64,000 bases of DNA from Hyperoplus lanceolatus (taxonomy: Eukaryota > Chordata > Actinopteri > Uranoscopiformes > Ammodytidae). Positions 1-11,288 of the stretch are shown here, in pieces (the first letter of the stretch is position 1; the number at the start of each line of letters is the position of its first letter). A program made the translations under genes and the position numbers. The stretch is taken from assembly GCA_026929865.2 (NCBI GenBank), contig CM049408.1:4961001-5025000 (forward strand), given 5' to 3'. A model generated the notes under the pieces. It was not told the DNA's origin, did not search any database, and worked only from the letters and a program-made list of their open reading frames with translations.

Positions 1-1590
1 TTAATTTTTTTTATTTAAGTCTGACTCATCTGCAATCTACAGAATGCATGCTTGCATTTTTCTTAAAATAGGCCTATATGCATGGTGCCCCCTCATTCGC
101 CGCTCAATGAAATGTACACACTGAGGAGAGAATCATTCTCCTTGATATCGACTTTTGAACCTGTCCAGCACAGCTCAGCGACCATTCACTCCGGCCGGTG
201 AAGTGAAGTAAACAGTAAGCGTTACATTTTTATCCTCTGGAAGCATAGAATGTCTAACAAATGTGTATGCCTTTCATCAAATAAGGTGAAGGGGCGTCTC
301 TGAAGTGGTGTTATTAGCTAATGTGGTCACGTCTGTCGTTATGCTATAGTAGCCAGACAGTTCGCTAATATATTACCGATGTTATACTAGCGCAATTTAT
401 AACAGAATACAACACTCGGAGGTGGAAGCTGTTTTGTACGCTGTTGCTTGCTTAAATAAGCAGGCTGGCTTAAGCAGCTCAAGCACACGTTGGTCTCAAA
501 GTTGAAAATGAATGATTCTGAAATTATTCTCATTCTGGTGTTTTCTGCTCGAGTAGGCCTACAGACAAAAGCACAGACATTAAGGGGGCATGATGGCATA
601 CAGGTGGTTACTTTCAAGACAGTAGAAACATAATGTAGAAAAAAAACAATTGATAGGTATCATTCATAGCATGCATATAGACGAATGTCCTGTTTTTACT
701 ATTCGTTTTTTTGGTGTGTCAGGTATGTAGAGAGTTATGGAAGAAGTATGTTGTACTATTAGGCTATGTTATTTTATGATCTTTTGCTGGCATTGAATTA
801 TTTGTTATCTCAGTGACCGGAACTAGATATAACAGCCTACTGTATTAGTTATGATTTTGATCTCAATTCAACTCAAACAACATTGTTCTTGTAGATGGAC
901 ATCAGAAAGTTATTCGCTCGGAGCAGGGATAAAGCAGCAAGGAGAAATGAGAGAGGTACGCTAGGTAATAAGGCAATGCAAACCACTTTTAGGTAACAAC
1001 CCAGTTGAGTTGACCACTGGTCACTAGCCTAAGCCTAACAGTTACATCTGTCCAGATGAGGAGCAGCAGAGTGCCGGAGGAGGTGACGGAGGAGTTGAAG
1101 GAGAGAGGGATGTTGATGAGCAGAGGTGATATGACTATTACTTTCATATTAATTAGGAATAACTGCAAACAGGTTATACACAAGTAACTCTACATATGCA
1201 TATATAAAAATCTAGATAGTGAAAATGCAGACAGGAGACTGTAATATGTTCTTGTTGCTTCAAGACTCAGTGCAGCAGAGTGCAGAGGAGGAGAGGAGCA
1301 GATTGAAGGGACGCAGGTAGAGTTGGCATTGAGAGATGACACTGACAGGTGAGACTCAGCTTAGATTTGATTAATTTTATTTGAACTTTTAATGGTTATC
1401 TGACGCTTTATGATAATAAATAAGTGCTATAAAATATTTGCTCGCGTGCTTGCATTAAATATCTGTGCCCATGCTTTTTTTAAATAAATAATTGCCCAAA
1501 ATTTTTTTAGCTTGCGCGCTTCGCGCGCTTGCATTTTTTTTTGGTGCCCTATTGTGCCCCTGTATGGTATTGGGTGAGCTGACGCCCCTG
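1..1590 (+). mobile_element. hAT-type DNA transposon, 3' part (left end outside window)
   Basis: The right end is the terminal motif GACGCCCCTG at 1581-1590, the reverse complement of a CAGGGGCGTC terminus typical of many fish hAT elements. The 5' end is not in the window, so the expected 8-bp duplication (TTTCACAC at 1591-1598 would be the right copy) cannot be tested. The body carries three short exons with consensus splice sites that read as the start of a transposase-like protein. Sequence between the third exon and the right end is too short for a full hAT transposase, so the element looks like an internal deletion derivative. Superfamily assignment rests on the terminus and the protein motif. 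Confidence 0.6.
895..1348 (+). pseudogene. Spliced 5' exons of a hAT-type transposase gene, truncated
   Basis: Three exons join in one open frame: 895-955, 1056-1125 and 1265-1348. Acceptors are TTGTAG, TCCAG and TCAAG; donors are GAG|GTACG, CAGAG|GTGAT and GACAG|GTGAG. The reading frame holds across both introns with no stop. The product begins MDIRKLFARSRDKAARRNER, a start I associate with fish hAT transposases of the zinc-finger MYM1-like type (MDIRKFF...). It then becomes a Glu/Gln/Gly-rich linker. No zinc finger, catalytic core or dimerisation domain follows before the element ends at 1590, so the gene is truncated or its remaining exons are deleted. The splice sites and frame are seen directly. 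The family name is from memory of similar N-termini and would need a protein search. Confidence 0.5.
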
Positions 1591-1754
1591 TTTCACACCT
1601 CTGGTTTCCTCTGGTCTGAATCAGTTTGTGAAGTTAACCAAATGCAGCAGCTTAAGCCATATGAGAAAGCTCTTATCACTCATTGGTCAGATGTGTGAGC
1701 AATAACATAGTTCCTGAACTGCTCTACAATTGGCTGGCTACGGGAGCTCGTTAT
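1591..1754. other. Possible left remnant of an older PIF/Harbinger-like copy
   Basis: Starts with TTCACACCTCTGG and contains a TGGTCTGAA motif that loosely resembles the left part of the element at 2675-3692. It directly precedes the hAT insertion at 1755. With the clearer right remnant at 4615-4858 it would make one older element split by the hAT. The similarity on this side is weak. Confidence 0.3.
1747..1754. repeat. Target-site duplication, left copy (hAT 1755-4606)
   Basis: CTCGTTAT, repeated exactly at 4607-4614. Confidence 0.9.
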
Positions 1755-2225
1755 CAGTGTTGCCAAAGTTACTTTGAAAAAGTAATCCGATTACTGATTA
1801 CTAGTTACTCCTTAAAATAGTAACTTAGTTACTTTACTGATTACTTGGTGTTAAAAGTAACTAAGTTAGATTACAAGTTACTTTAAACGTTACTTTACAG
1901 GTTTTGAAACCCATATATCTCAATTTAAAACATGCACATATTAAGAATCATTGAAAATATATAAAATAAAGCTTGTAGGGGTTTTCAAAGTGTGAGAAAG
2001 TGAGCCCCCCCTCAGAGAACAAATTTCAGCGGAGCCCCCCCCCCAATTTTTTTTTTATTATTTTACAAATTTAAACATGTTTTTGAAACATTCTAAACAT
2101 TTTTGTGCGTTTTTAAACACATAATCCAGTGTTTTAATCCTGCTTCCTTTGAGCATGGATAATACTGACTGAGTGTGCATCGGAGTGAGAAAGATAGGCA
2201 GACAGACTTGCCCAAATTATTGACT

Positions 2226-2671
2226 AGTTAAATGTCAGTCACACACCCAGTGTTTTTTCGCTAGTGCCTCCAATGTCCTGCTGGAGGAGAATAGTGGCCA
2301 GTGGAGAACCAGACCCTCCTAGGGGGGTCCGGGGGTATGCCCCCCCGGGAGATTTTTTTTCACCTTTATAAAGTGAAATGCATGAATCTGGTGCACTTTG
2401 AGAGGACAATTAAGAGGCTAAATATGAGGAATTTTGTGTGAACAAATAATTTGGAGACACTGGGTCTGATGAATTAGAAGCTATTGAAGAAGGACACATG
2501 GATTTTCCATAAAAATATTAATTTAAAATAAACAAAATGTATGCAGGGTCCTCTGGGTTGGGCTTGGTGCTCTTTTTCTTTAACGAGACCTATTTCTCTA
2601 ATTTACTGAATGCATTTAAATGCAGTGAGGGGAACGAAGCAGAAGAACTTGTGTCCAGCTATGCCGTGATC
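2226..2671. repeat. Dispersed internal module, copy 1
   Basis: Near-identical to 22656-23022. Shared stretches include TCACACACCCAGTG, GGGGGGTCCGGGGG, GAATTAGAAGCTATTGAAG and GAACGAAGCAGAAGAACT. It also shares CATCAATCTGGTGCACTTTG-like sequence with 7190-7360. It is interrupted at 2672 by the PIF-like insertion. It sits inside hAT elements whose termini differ from each other. Confidence 0.8.
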
Positions 2672-2674
2672 TTA

Positions 2675-3692
2675 GGGTGCATTCACACTGGGAAAGTCCG
2701 CTAGTTCACTTGCTTTGGTCCAGACCAAATAGAGTTTAGATTTGTTTTGTTTGGTGTGGTCCACTTTCATATTGCCCCTTTTGTAAGTGAACCAGCATTA
2801 TGAAGCAAAACCACACGTGATCTGAGGTCATTCATTCATTGGACAGACATTCTTGGGTGGAGAGAAGCAGGAAGAACGAAGTAAAAACTGCGAAATATAT
2901 CGTTGATATAATATGGGGTTAAAAATAATAAAAAGGCCTACATTAAGCCTATTAATAAAGAAGAAGAATATCAAATTATTTTTGCTTCAATGAAGCCCTA
3001 TGACAATGCCACGTTCTGTGGCTTGTAGTCTACAATTTGGAACATAATTTTTACTGTATTTTTGCTGCGGGACGTGCGGCTCGCGAGAAGAATAGGCTCA
3101 TGCCGACACTCACCTGATTAAGCTGTGTATCAGCTGGGTGTGAGTTCGGCGCAGTTCAGCTCCAAACTGACACGGGGATAATATTGACGGTCCCGTACAT
3201 GGGAAGCAAAATAAAAACACACACTTCTTGCGCATCGTGAACCTGTTGGCACTGTGCAGGACGCTCCCCTCTCCTTCATCTGATCTCTGAACACATTCAG
3301 CATTTTTACGCGTTCTCTGGATCAAATGTAATATATTGTTCTGGGATCCCGGTCAAACCACAACTTATCGTCCTAACAATGGCGACAACAACACTTTCCT
3401 ATAATGTGAAGCTGACGGCAATTTATTACAAAAGAAAAGAAAGAAAAGGCACAATGCCTCCTGCATTTGGGTCGGATCGAGTCCGGACAAATTCACACCA
3501 CAAACGAACTGCAGCAGAGTGCGTTTGGAAACGCACCGAGACTACCTCTTCAGCTGGGTCTCGGAGCGTTTGTTTGGTCCGGCCCCGAGTGCGATTGCTG
3601 TATTCACACGTGCCTGAAAGATGCGCACCGAAGGCGGAAGTGCACCTGAGTTCGTTTCAACCGAACTAAACACGGCATGTGTGAATACACCC
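2675..3692. mobile_element. PIF/Harbinger-like non-autonomous element (TSD TTA)
   Basis: Ends are GGGTGCATTCACAC at 2675 and GTGTGAATACACCC at 3692, inverted repeats with one or two mismatches. TTA lies on both sides (2672-2674 and 3693-3695). A 3-bp TWA duplication is characteristic of PIF/Harbinger. The subterminal region has the GGTCC...GGACC motifs common in fish members. No transposase frame is visible. It has interrupted the dispersed module at 2226-2671, so it is younger than the host hAT at 1755-4606. A second, truncated copy lies at 4615-4858. Confidence 0.75.
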
Positions 3693-3742
3693 TTAGTATA
3701 AAAAAGAAAAACTAAAACCATTTTTTTTTTTTTTTTAGTTTT

Positions 3743-3835
3743 TCTTTTTTTTACATATTCATCCGCGCCCCCCCTGCCATAACCCCGCGCCCCCCAGGGG
3801 GGCCCGCCCCACAGTTTGAAAACCGATGGTCTATA
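3743..3835 (-). repeat. GC-rich terminal-like segment of another transposon
   Basis: Read on the minus strand it contains GGTTTTCAAACTGTGGGGC, the type of end seen in many vertebrate hAT relics. A matching GGTTTTCAAAGTGTGAG lies at about 1980 on the plus strand. No clean target duplication was found, so the limits of this nested element are unclear. Confidence 0.4.
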
Positions 3836-4254
3836 GGCATACTGTTTTCAAAATAATAAAAATTATGGTTTGAAAAATGTAATAAATAAAAAGGGTTAGG
3901 GTTTGAAAAAAAATTCTTTTTCCCCCATGAAAATAAATGCATTCCTCCAAAGTGCAAAGACAGTAGCAGTGTCTTTAAAGTTAATGTGCTTGGCCCTTCA
4001 CTCTCATGCATTAATTTGACTTTTCTGCGATGTCTCGTGTTGATAGATAGTAAATAATAGGTTGATAGACTGGGTGTGTGCGGCCACCGGTCGCCACATG
4101 ACTATAAGTTTCCAAGTTTTAAACACTTCTATCTCTTCAACGTCACCGTACCCGAATCCTAAATATCCCCATAGCAGACGCCAGACGCTATATTTCATCG
4201 GGGGGAAAACTTTGTTTTGCGCCACAGTTCAGCTTAGACTCGGCCGTAATGCTG

Positions 4255-4257
4255 CAT

Positions 4258-4290
<33 letters not shown>

Positions 4291-4302
4291 GGCACACACA
4301 CA
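4255..4302. repeat. (CA)n microsatellite, interrupted
   Basis: CA dinucleotide run with AACACAGG interruptions, inside the hAT at 1755-4606. Confidence 0.9.
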
Positions 4303-4606
4303 CGCTGCATGTCAGAGACGAGGGGCGCTAGCAAAAAGACGAGAGGAGCGGTTGGAGCAGTTGGAGCGTTTAGAGACACATGCGCGCACATTTATTTACA
4401 TTAAATCGCAATCGCAGTCATTTGTGCAGTTATGTAAAATGTTTCACTAAAGAAAATGACAGAAAAAGTAACGCACAGTGACTTTGATGAGTAACTTTAA
4501 TCTGATTACTGGTTTGGAGATAGTAACGCGTTAGATTACTCGTTACTGAAAAAAGAGGTCCGATGCCGGTAACGCGTTACTAAGTAACGCGTTACCGGCA
4601 TCACTG

Positions 4607-4614
4607 CTCGTTAT
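4607..4614. repeat. Target-site duplication, right copy (hAT 1755-4606)
   Basis: CTCGTTAT, identical to 1747-1754. Confidence 0.9.
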
Positions 4615-4858
4615 GCAGTGCTTCCTGCAGTTGTGTCGGACATAGTCTTGTCATGTTCTCACCACAAACGGACCGCACCAGAGTTGATTTAGAAGCGTAC
4701 CAAGACCATCTCTTCAACGAGGTCTCGGTACGCTTGTTTGGTCCGCTTTTGGTGCACAACTGAGTGCAATGGCTGTGCTCTCACCTGCGCAAACGAACCA
4801 CAGCAAAGGTGTAAACGATTTTCAATCCAACCAAACAAGGCAGGTGTAAAAGCTCCCT
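4615..4858. mobile_element. Truncated PIF/Harbinger-like copy, right part
   Basis: From about 4656 it resembles the right half of the element at 2675-3692: CACCACAAACGGACCGC, a TCTTCAACGAGGTCTCGG block and TTGTTTGGTCCG, ending in GGCAGGTGTAAAAG. The end is eroded compared with GTGTGAATACACCC. It starts directly after the right TSD of the hAT, which suggests that the hAT inserted into this older copy. Confidence 0.55.
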
Positions 4859-5259
4859 TCATTCAGCGGGTGCTAGGAACAGAAACAAATGAACACTATT
4901 GTTGCCTCTTTTTACAGGTTTAATGATTAACATGAAAATAATGACACAAGCAGTGTTTAAAATCTAATAAAATAAATAAAATGCCTTCACTAAGACTTAG
5001 ATCTACAGTGGCTTTACCAGTTGGATTGTTTTTATACCACTATCTACTGTGTCTCTCTATCTTCACTATCTCCTTCTTTCTTATTTCCTTCCTTGTCCTC
5101 CTTTCCCTCTCTCTCTCTCCAGTCTTCTGTCTGTCCTGCTCTCTGTGCCCCCTCCCACACCGAACAGTGTGTGCTCAGGCTGGTCCACAGTGACAGGCTG
5201 AGCCTCGCTTATGGCAGACACCATTGACAGGCCTTTTAATTGCAGCTTGACTTTATGCA
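4859..5259. other. Unique intergenic sequence
   Basis: No gene seen. A pyrimidine-rich run (about 5050-5140) is followed by an unrepetitive stretch at 5180-5255 without transposon signatures. Frames here are short and do not resemble known proteins. Confidence 0.5.

Positions 5260-5316
<57 letters not shown>
5260..5316. repeat. (CA)n microsatellite
   Basis: Uninterrupted CA run of about 57 bp, first of three arrays within 500 bp. Confidence 0.95.
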
Positions 5317-5319
<3 letters not shown>

Positions 5320-5419
5320 AGCAGTGCCAAGGGAGGGGCACCGGCACTTCATTAGCTATGCCAGTCGGGGCAGGAAGTGCCAGGCCTTGAATACAGAGTA
5401 TATTGGGCTATCTAATCAG

Positions 5420-5421
<2 letters not shown>

Positions 5422-5503
<82 letters not shown>
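5422..5503. repeat. (CA)n microsatellite
   Basis: Uninterrupted CA run of about 82 bp. Confidence 0.95.
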
Positions 5504-5505
<2 letters not shown>

Positions 5506-5630
5506 GGGCTCTTGTTACCCTGCAGTCAATTATTGAGATGAGGGATCAGGATGGAGATATAGAGAGATGGTGAGCGCTGAAAAAGGTAATCGCTGAATCC
5601 TGCCCATCTGGAAGCATTGTGATGCTTTTG

Positions 5631-6890
<1,260 letters not shown>

Positions 6891-8047
6891 CAGGGCTGGA
6901 CTGGGACAAAAAATCGGCCCTGGCATTTTTGGCCATGATTATTTATACGATATGCGGAGGCAGGGGCGTTGCACCAAATTCTGGGCCCCTATGCAGAAAG
7001 TCTTTCTGTATAGGGGTCTTACAATACAAACATGTAAAAGCTATGTTTGTCTTTAGCCCAAAACGTATGAGTGACTGGTCCCTCTCTGAGCCAGATAACA
7101 ACACAATGTTTCTATTGATGAATGACCAAATCAGTACGCATACTTGAACACAACCCCTGGTCTAAGACTCTTAATAACCATGCACACACACAGTGTTTCT
7201 CACAGGAATTTGGGAGACTGTGTCGTGGACCCTGGACCTTCTAGAGGGATCCGGGGGACTGCTCCCTCGGTGGATTTTTTTTTAAATGTTAAAGTAAAAT
7301 TCATCAATCTGGTGCACTTTGAGGAGAAAGCTAACGCTAAATCAACTGTTTCCTATTTAAGCTATTTAGTACTATTTTCTGGAATAATTTATAGACACAG
7401 AATGACTAAAAAGCAGAAAGAAGAAATGTACATGTTTAAAAAATCCAGTCAGCTTCGGAAATTTTTTCCCTTCGTTTGTATTTTTTAACGGCCCAATATA
7501 GGCATTTGATCTTCGTAGACCCGAACAATGTTATTTAAAAAATAACAAAAATTTACTGACGAATGAAAGGCCCCTGATATCTGTTTTTTTTTCCCTAAAT
7601 ACATTTTTTCTGGGCCTTCAAAGATCAGGGGCCTATAATGAGCCAGTAAAAAAAATAAGTTTTAATTTTTTTGGGTGCAGCCCCCCTCTGCCTTGGGCCC
7701 CCCAAGCCTGTCCGCAGTCCGACGGCCCTGAACGTAACTGACCATCGTCAGATGCTCATAATTACAGAGAAGAAGATGAATGTGTAATAATAGAATTCAA
7801 TGCAGCCTCTGAATGGGCGGCCCTCTGCTGTGTGTGTGATAGGGCCAGGCCCAGCCTAGAACCACTCATAATGGCCTGGGAGTGCTGGGACAAAGTTTTA
7901 TTTAACTTTCAGGTGAAGTTGACCGCCTGCACGCACATGTTTATGTCCATGGCACTCCCGAGAGGAAAGGGACCTCGGCTGTGTGGCCCAAAATGCCTGC
8001 CGGCCCACCGGGTACACCCGGTACGCCCGATGGCCAGTCCAGCCCTG
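6891..8047. mobile_element. hAT DNA transposon, 1.16 kb (TSD ATCACAGA)
   Basis: The left end CAGGGCTGGACTGGGA and the right end GGCCAGTCCAGCCCTG share 14 of 16 terminal bases in inverted orientation. A perfect 8-bp duplication ATCACAGA lies at 6883-6890 and 8048-8055. No transposase is encoded. The interior looks composite: CAGGGGCGTTGCACC at 6961 and GACGGCCCTG at about 7731 resemble other hAT ends, but without matching duplications. Positions 7190-7360 carry the dispersed module also seen at 2226 and 22656. Confidence 0.9.
7190..7360. repeat. Dispersed internal module, divergent copy
   Basis: CAGTGTTTCTCACAGG followed by GATCCGGGGGACTGCTCC and TCATCAATCTGGTGCACTTT matches the middle of 2226-2671 and the hAT at 22566. 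Confidence 0.65.
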
Positions 8048-8055
8048 ATCACAGA
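8048..8055. repeat. Target-site duplication, right copy
   Basis: ATCACAGA, identical to 6883-6890. Confidence 0.9.
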
Positions 8056-8066
8056 AGTAATATCAG

Positions 8067-8088
8067 TAACCCTAACCTTAACCCTATT
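8067..8088. repeat. Short telomere-like CCCTAA run
   Basis: TAACCCTAACCTTAACCC is about three degenerate units of the vertebrate telomere repeat read on the C-rich strand. It is too short to argue for a telomere. Confidence 0.55.
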
Positions 8089-8095
8089 AAAACAG

Positions 8096-8129
8096 AAAGG
8101 TCCTACAACAAACCTGTTGTAGGACCTTT
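8096..8129. repeat. Perfect 15-bp hairpin
   Basis: AAAGGTCCTACAACA, a 4-base loop AACC, then TGTTGTAGGACCTTT. All 15 stem pairs match. Role unknown. Confidence 0.9.
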
Positions 8130-8163
8130 AAGTGTATTTTTTTATTTTTATGTTTCCACTTAA

Positions 8164-8470
8164 AGGAATACTTCACCCATATGGAACCGGAGTTCTATCA
8201 TTATAAAATCACTATTATAATATAATGAATCAGGTTTTTTCCCCTCACTCTTCCCTCAGTCTTCCCTTGGCCCAGCTGTCCTGTTAATCCTAACCCTTAC
8301 TGTGATGTCACAAGAAGAAAACTGTAGGGTTAGACAGTGAGACCATAAAACACTCTTTCTGCCTTTTCTCAGGCTAGGATGATCCGATTAATTTTTTTTT
8401 TTGCACATTTATACTTAATAGGATCTCAGAGTTCAATACACCTTCATATTCCAACCGGTGAAGTCGGTCT
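8164..8470. mobile_element. TTAA-type MITE, 307 bp
   Basis: Left end TTAA then AGGAATACTTCACC; right end GGTGAAGTCGGTCT then TTAA (8160-8163 and 8471-8474). Imperfect inverted ends with a TTAA duplication suggest a piggyBac- or Kolobok-mobilised non-autonomous element. The right end has diverged. Confidence 0.6.
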
Positions 8471-8474
8471 TTAA

Positions 8475-8798
8475 GGAGAGACAGAACATGGCAGGCGGGG
8501 CTTGACTGAGGGTGGTGAGGAGGGGTTTCACATTGGATGAATGTTTCTACCAGCAATTAAAGAGACAGGCTATAATGTTAGCTTGATTAACTGCTGTAGT
8601 GACCTCATCTTGGAATATACTTTAAAGTATGTGGGGGGGGGGGAAACAACGGGGGTGTTTGTAACTCAAGCATGTTATAATAATCATACAAATGAGGGAA
8701 ATGCTGTACCACATGTATGTACAAAAGTAATCATTTCACTGGGCACGAATGCCTATGTTTTTTTCTTTATTGTATGCCATTGATGCTGCCAGCTGTTT

Positions 8799-8802
<4 letters not shown>
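8475..8802. other. Unique sequence
   Basis: No gene seen. Contains a short G run at about 8630-8642. Confidence 0.5.

Positions 8803-8870
<68 letters not shown>
8803..8870. repeat. Compound (TAA)n-(TA)n microsatellite
   Basis: About ten TAA units run into about nineteen TA units. Confidence 0.95.
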
Positions 8871-8874
<4 letters not shown>

Positions 8875-9049
8875 CACATACTGTCTTACACATGAATTGA
8901 CACATTTGTGAAAACAAAAGTGTCTTTTTAATTGTACCCGAGGGTCATCTGTGTGTTGTCCTCAAAGGGTGGAGGTGCAATTGGATTCAGCTGTTGTTGA
9001 AATGAAATTTCAAAAAGAGCGAAATAATAATAATTTCATTTAATTATTT

Positions 9050-9250
9050 ATTCATGTTGGCGATGCAATATGGAGACACCTGGGGTTGTTTGGGAGTGAG
9101 AGCGGGGGGATTTCAGGTGATTAATGCCTGGGAGAGTTTGACTCATTTGCATGGAGGAGAATTCATATTCCGTGGAAATGCAACGGAAAATTATGCACAA
9201 ACTTGCTCTCTGCAGGAAGAAGAGGTAGACACTAAAACAACAGAGAGAGT
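9050..9250. other. Possible conserved non-coding element
   Basis: Unrepetitive sequence with a perfect octamer ATTTGCAT (9147-9154) and TGATTAATG. This is the composition often seen in fish developmental enhancers. Conservation cannot be judged from one sequence. Confidence 0.25.
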
Positions 9251-9286
9251 GACGACAGAAAAACGGGAAAAAGAAAGGTATGTAGA

Positions 9287-9288
<2 letters not shown>

Positions 9289-9343
<55 letters not shown>
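9289..9343. repeat. (GT)n microsatellite
   Basis: GT run of about 55 bp. Confidence 0.95.
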
Positions 9344-9345
<2 letters not shown>

Positions 9346-10793
9346 GAAAAAGGGGGAAGCCTGACTAGAGTCTAGTTTAGTGCTCAGGTGTGTTGACGAT
9401 GAGCTTAAGGTGAGTCACTGCACATTTTCTTCTTTACAAAACAAGCAGAAATTGCATTTTTTCCCATGTGTTTTCCCATTACTTACTTTACTAAACGACT
9501 CCGGAGCCGGAAGGGATTCAGCAGCTCAAGAACACACTGGTAAGTCAGAAAGTTGCCAACATTGTTCGGACGACTGGTATTCCAACCTACTGCATATGAA
9601 ACAGGTTTAAAGAGATAAGATTTACATTGCACATAGCTCCAGGATACTAAACAAAAGCATGAGATTTACTGTACAAGGGGAAACTGGCCTGGCAACAAAT
9701 CTGTTAAGTGTTAACCTACTTGCAAGCAGCAGCAGTGTGCTCTTTGTTAGCGCATTTCTTCAGGCTCTTAGCTCTGTTATAGTGGTGGAAGCCCCTGATG
9801 AAAAACACGGCCCCCATTACTTTTGATGTGGGCTCGGAGTGTGCAGAGATAGCTACTTAACACTGACAACCACCCAGTCGTCAGAGGAAAGCTCTTGTGT
9901 GTCCTAAGCTACTTATATACTGTCCTATCGCTTCTGCAGAAGATAAAACTGCTCTGGGACGGGGCAAACAGACCATTAAGCCATCAGTAAACGTACAGAA
10001 GGGATATTTAAGTGCGTGTATTTCAGGAAACCCCTACAATCCAGTAGGGTTTTTTTTTCTTCAAAACCACTGATTGATTTGCATACAATCTCTCCCTGCT
10101 ATATGGGTAACCAAATGCAAAATCTCTCTGAACCTAAGTTGTACATGTATTAACGTTGAAAGCTTTTCTGCGCCTTATCTAATGTCCTTACAAAAGCCAA
10201 ACCAAAAAGACTGACAAGCTCTCCTCCCCCACCCCCCAATTTCTCCCCCATTCCTTCCCTCTCCACCATGGCAATAGAGGCAGTCATGGGCAGAGGTGCT
10301 GCCTCGGTGCTTGACAGCATTCAGCTCTGTGTGCCTGAGCGACCTTCCTTTCTTCTGGGGTGAGAGGGACCACAATGGATGAGGTGCTATTGTGATGCAG
10401 CACACGCCCAGCTCCCTTCTCCTATACCTCATTGTTCTTCCATTACAGAACAAGCAACACACAGGGTGGATCGTGATCGTGTTATTTATGGGCCCGTGCC
10501 ACCACAACGCACATATAATTACCCTCTCAAAAGCTGTAATTGTGCTCATTTCTCATGTCCGGTGGTGGTGGGTGGGTGGGGGGGGGGACCACTCCCCATG
10601 CCATAGTGTTGTCGCCATGGAGATTGAGAGCCAATTGCAAGTTGAAGGACATCACAGGTCGTAGGCCTGGACTGTTGTAGGTGGTGACAAATCTACAATG
10701 TAGTAGAATTATGTCCGTCAATAAAGGGAGTTCATTATGTTTTTTTTTAAATGTTGAACTCTGTTGAGCAGTTACTTTGAGGTGGAAAAGTAA
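9344..10793. other. Unique intergenic sequence
   Basis: No gene recognised. Open frames of up to 124 codons exist at about 10175-10664 on both strands but overlap each other and show no domain or splice context. A G run lies at about 10578-10588. Confidence 0.5.
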
Positions 10794-10797
10794 TTAA

Positions 10798-11284
10798 AGG
10801 TGTAATGGGAATTGTCGTTTTCAGAAAACACTTGGTAGAAATATAATATAATAATCATAGCTATGTTCATATGAGTGTATATTCGCTTGAAAATAAGCAT
10901 TTTCTTTAAATGACCTTAGAATTAACCTTTTTTATATCTATATAGGAGCGCTGGGGCCGCCATCTTGCACTGCCATGTTTCTACAGAAGCACAAAACGGA
11001 CAAACTTAAAGGCCATACCCGTTTTTTATAGTGTGCGTCGTGGGGAAATGAACCTGTTGGAAGATCAAGGAGAGGTACTATAGAATAAATAACTAAATAC
11101 ATCTTCACCTCATCCCTTGATATTGTGGAAAGACTGGAGGCAGTGGTGGATGATTGCCTCTTTAGTTACTATATTCTTTGATGGCCAACGCGGCTTCTGT
11201 AAATTCTCCAAAAGGGAGGGGTAGCCAATCTAGAACTTTCACCACTAAATTATGCCAAAATAGAAGTTTTTACACACTGCACCT
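10798..11284. mobile_element. TTAA-type non-autonomous element, 487 bp
   Basis: Left: TTAA (10794-10797) then AGGTGTAATG. Right: ACACTGCACCT then TTGA (11285-11288), a one-base-changed TTAA. The interior, with GCCGCCATCTTG, GAATAAATAACT and GGGAGGGGTAGCCAATC, is a sequence I recall as common in many fish genomes. No protein is encoded. Confidence 0.65.
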
Positions 11285-11288
11285 TTGA

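Larger units (their letters stand above)
1755..4606. mobile_element. hAT DNA transposon, 2.85 kb, with nested insertions
   Basis: The left end CAGTGTTGCC at 1755 and the right end GGCATCACTG at 4606 form imperfect terminal inverted repeats. They are flanked by a perfect 8-bp duplication CTCGTTAT at 1747-1754 and 4607-4614, the hallmark of hAT transposition. Both subterminal regions are rich in GTAACGCGTTAC and AAGTAACT motifs, a known feature of a widespread fish element with this end type. There is no transposase ORF. The interior contains a module shared with other hATs in the window (2226-2671), a PIF/Harbinger-like element (2675-3692) and GC-rich sequence resembling another hAT terminus (about 3755-3830). 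Confidence 0.9.

Noticed and set aside
4500..4606. Possible CRISPR-like short repeats (GTAACGCGTTAC)
   Set aside because: These are subterminal motifs of a hAT element in a eukaryotic genome; no spacers.
6961..7732. Second hAT nested in the one at 6891, from CAGGGGCGTTGC to GACGGCCCTG
   Set aside because: Flanking 8-mers (TGCGGAGG and AACGTAAC) do not match, so the ends cannot be paired.
8067..8088. Interstitial telomere
   Set aside because: Only about three degenerate units.
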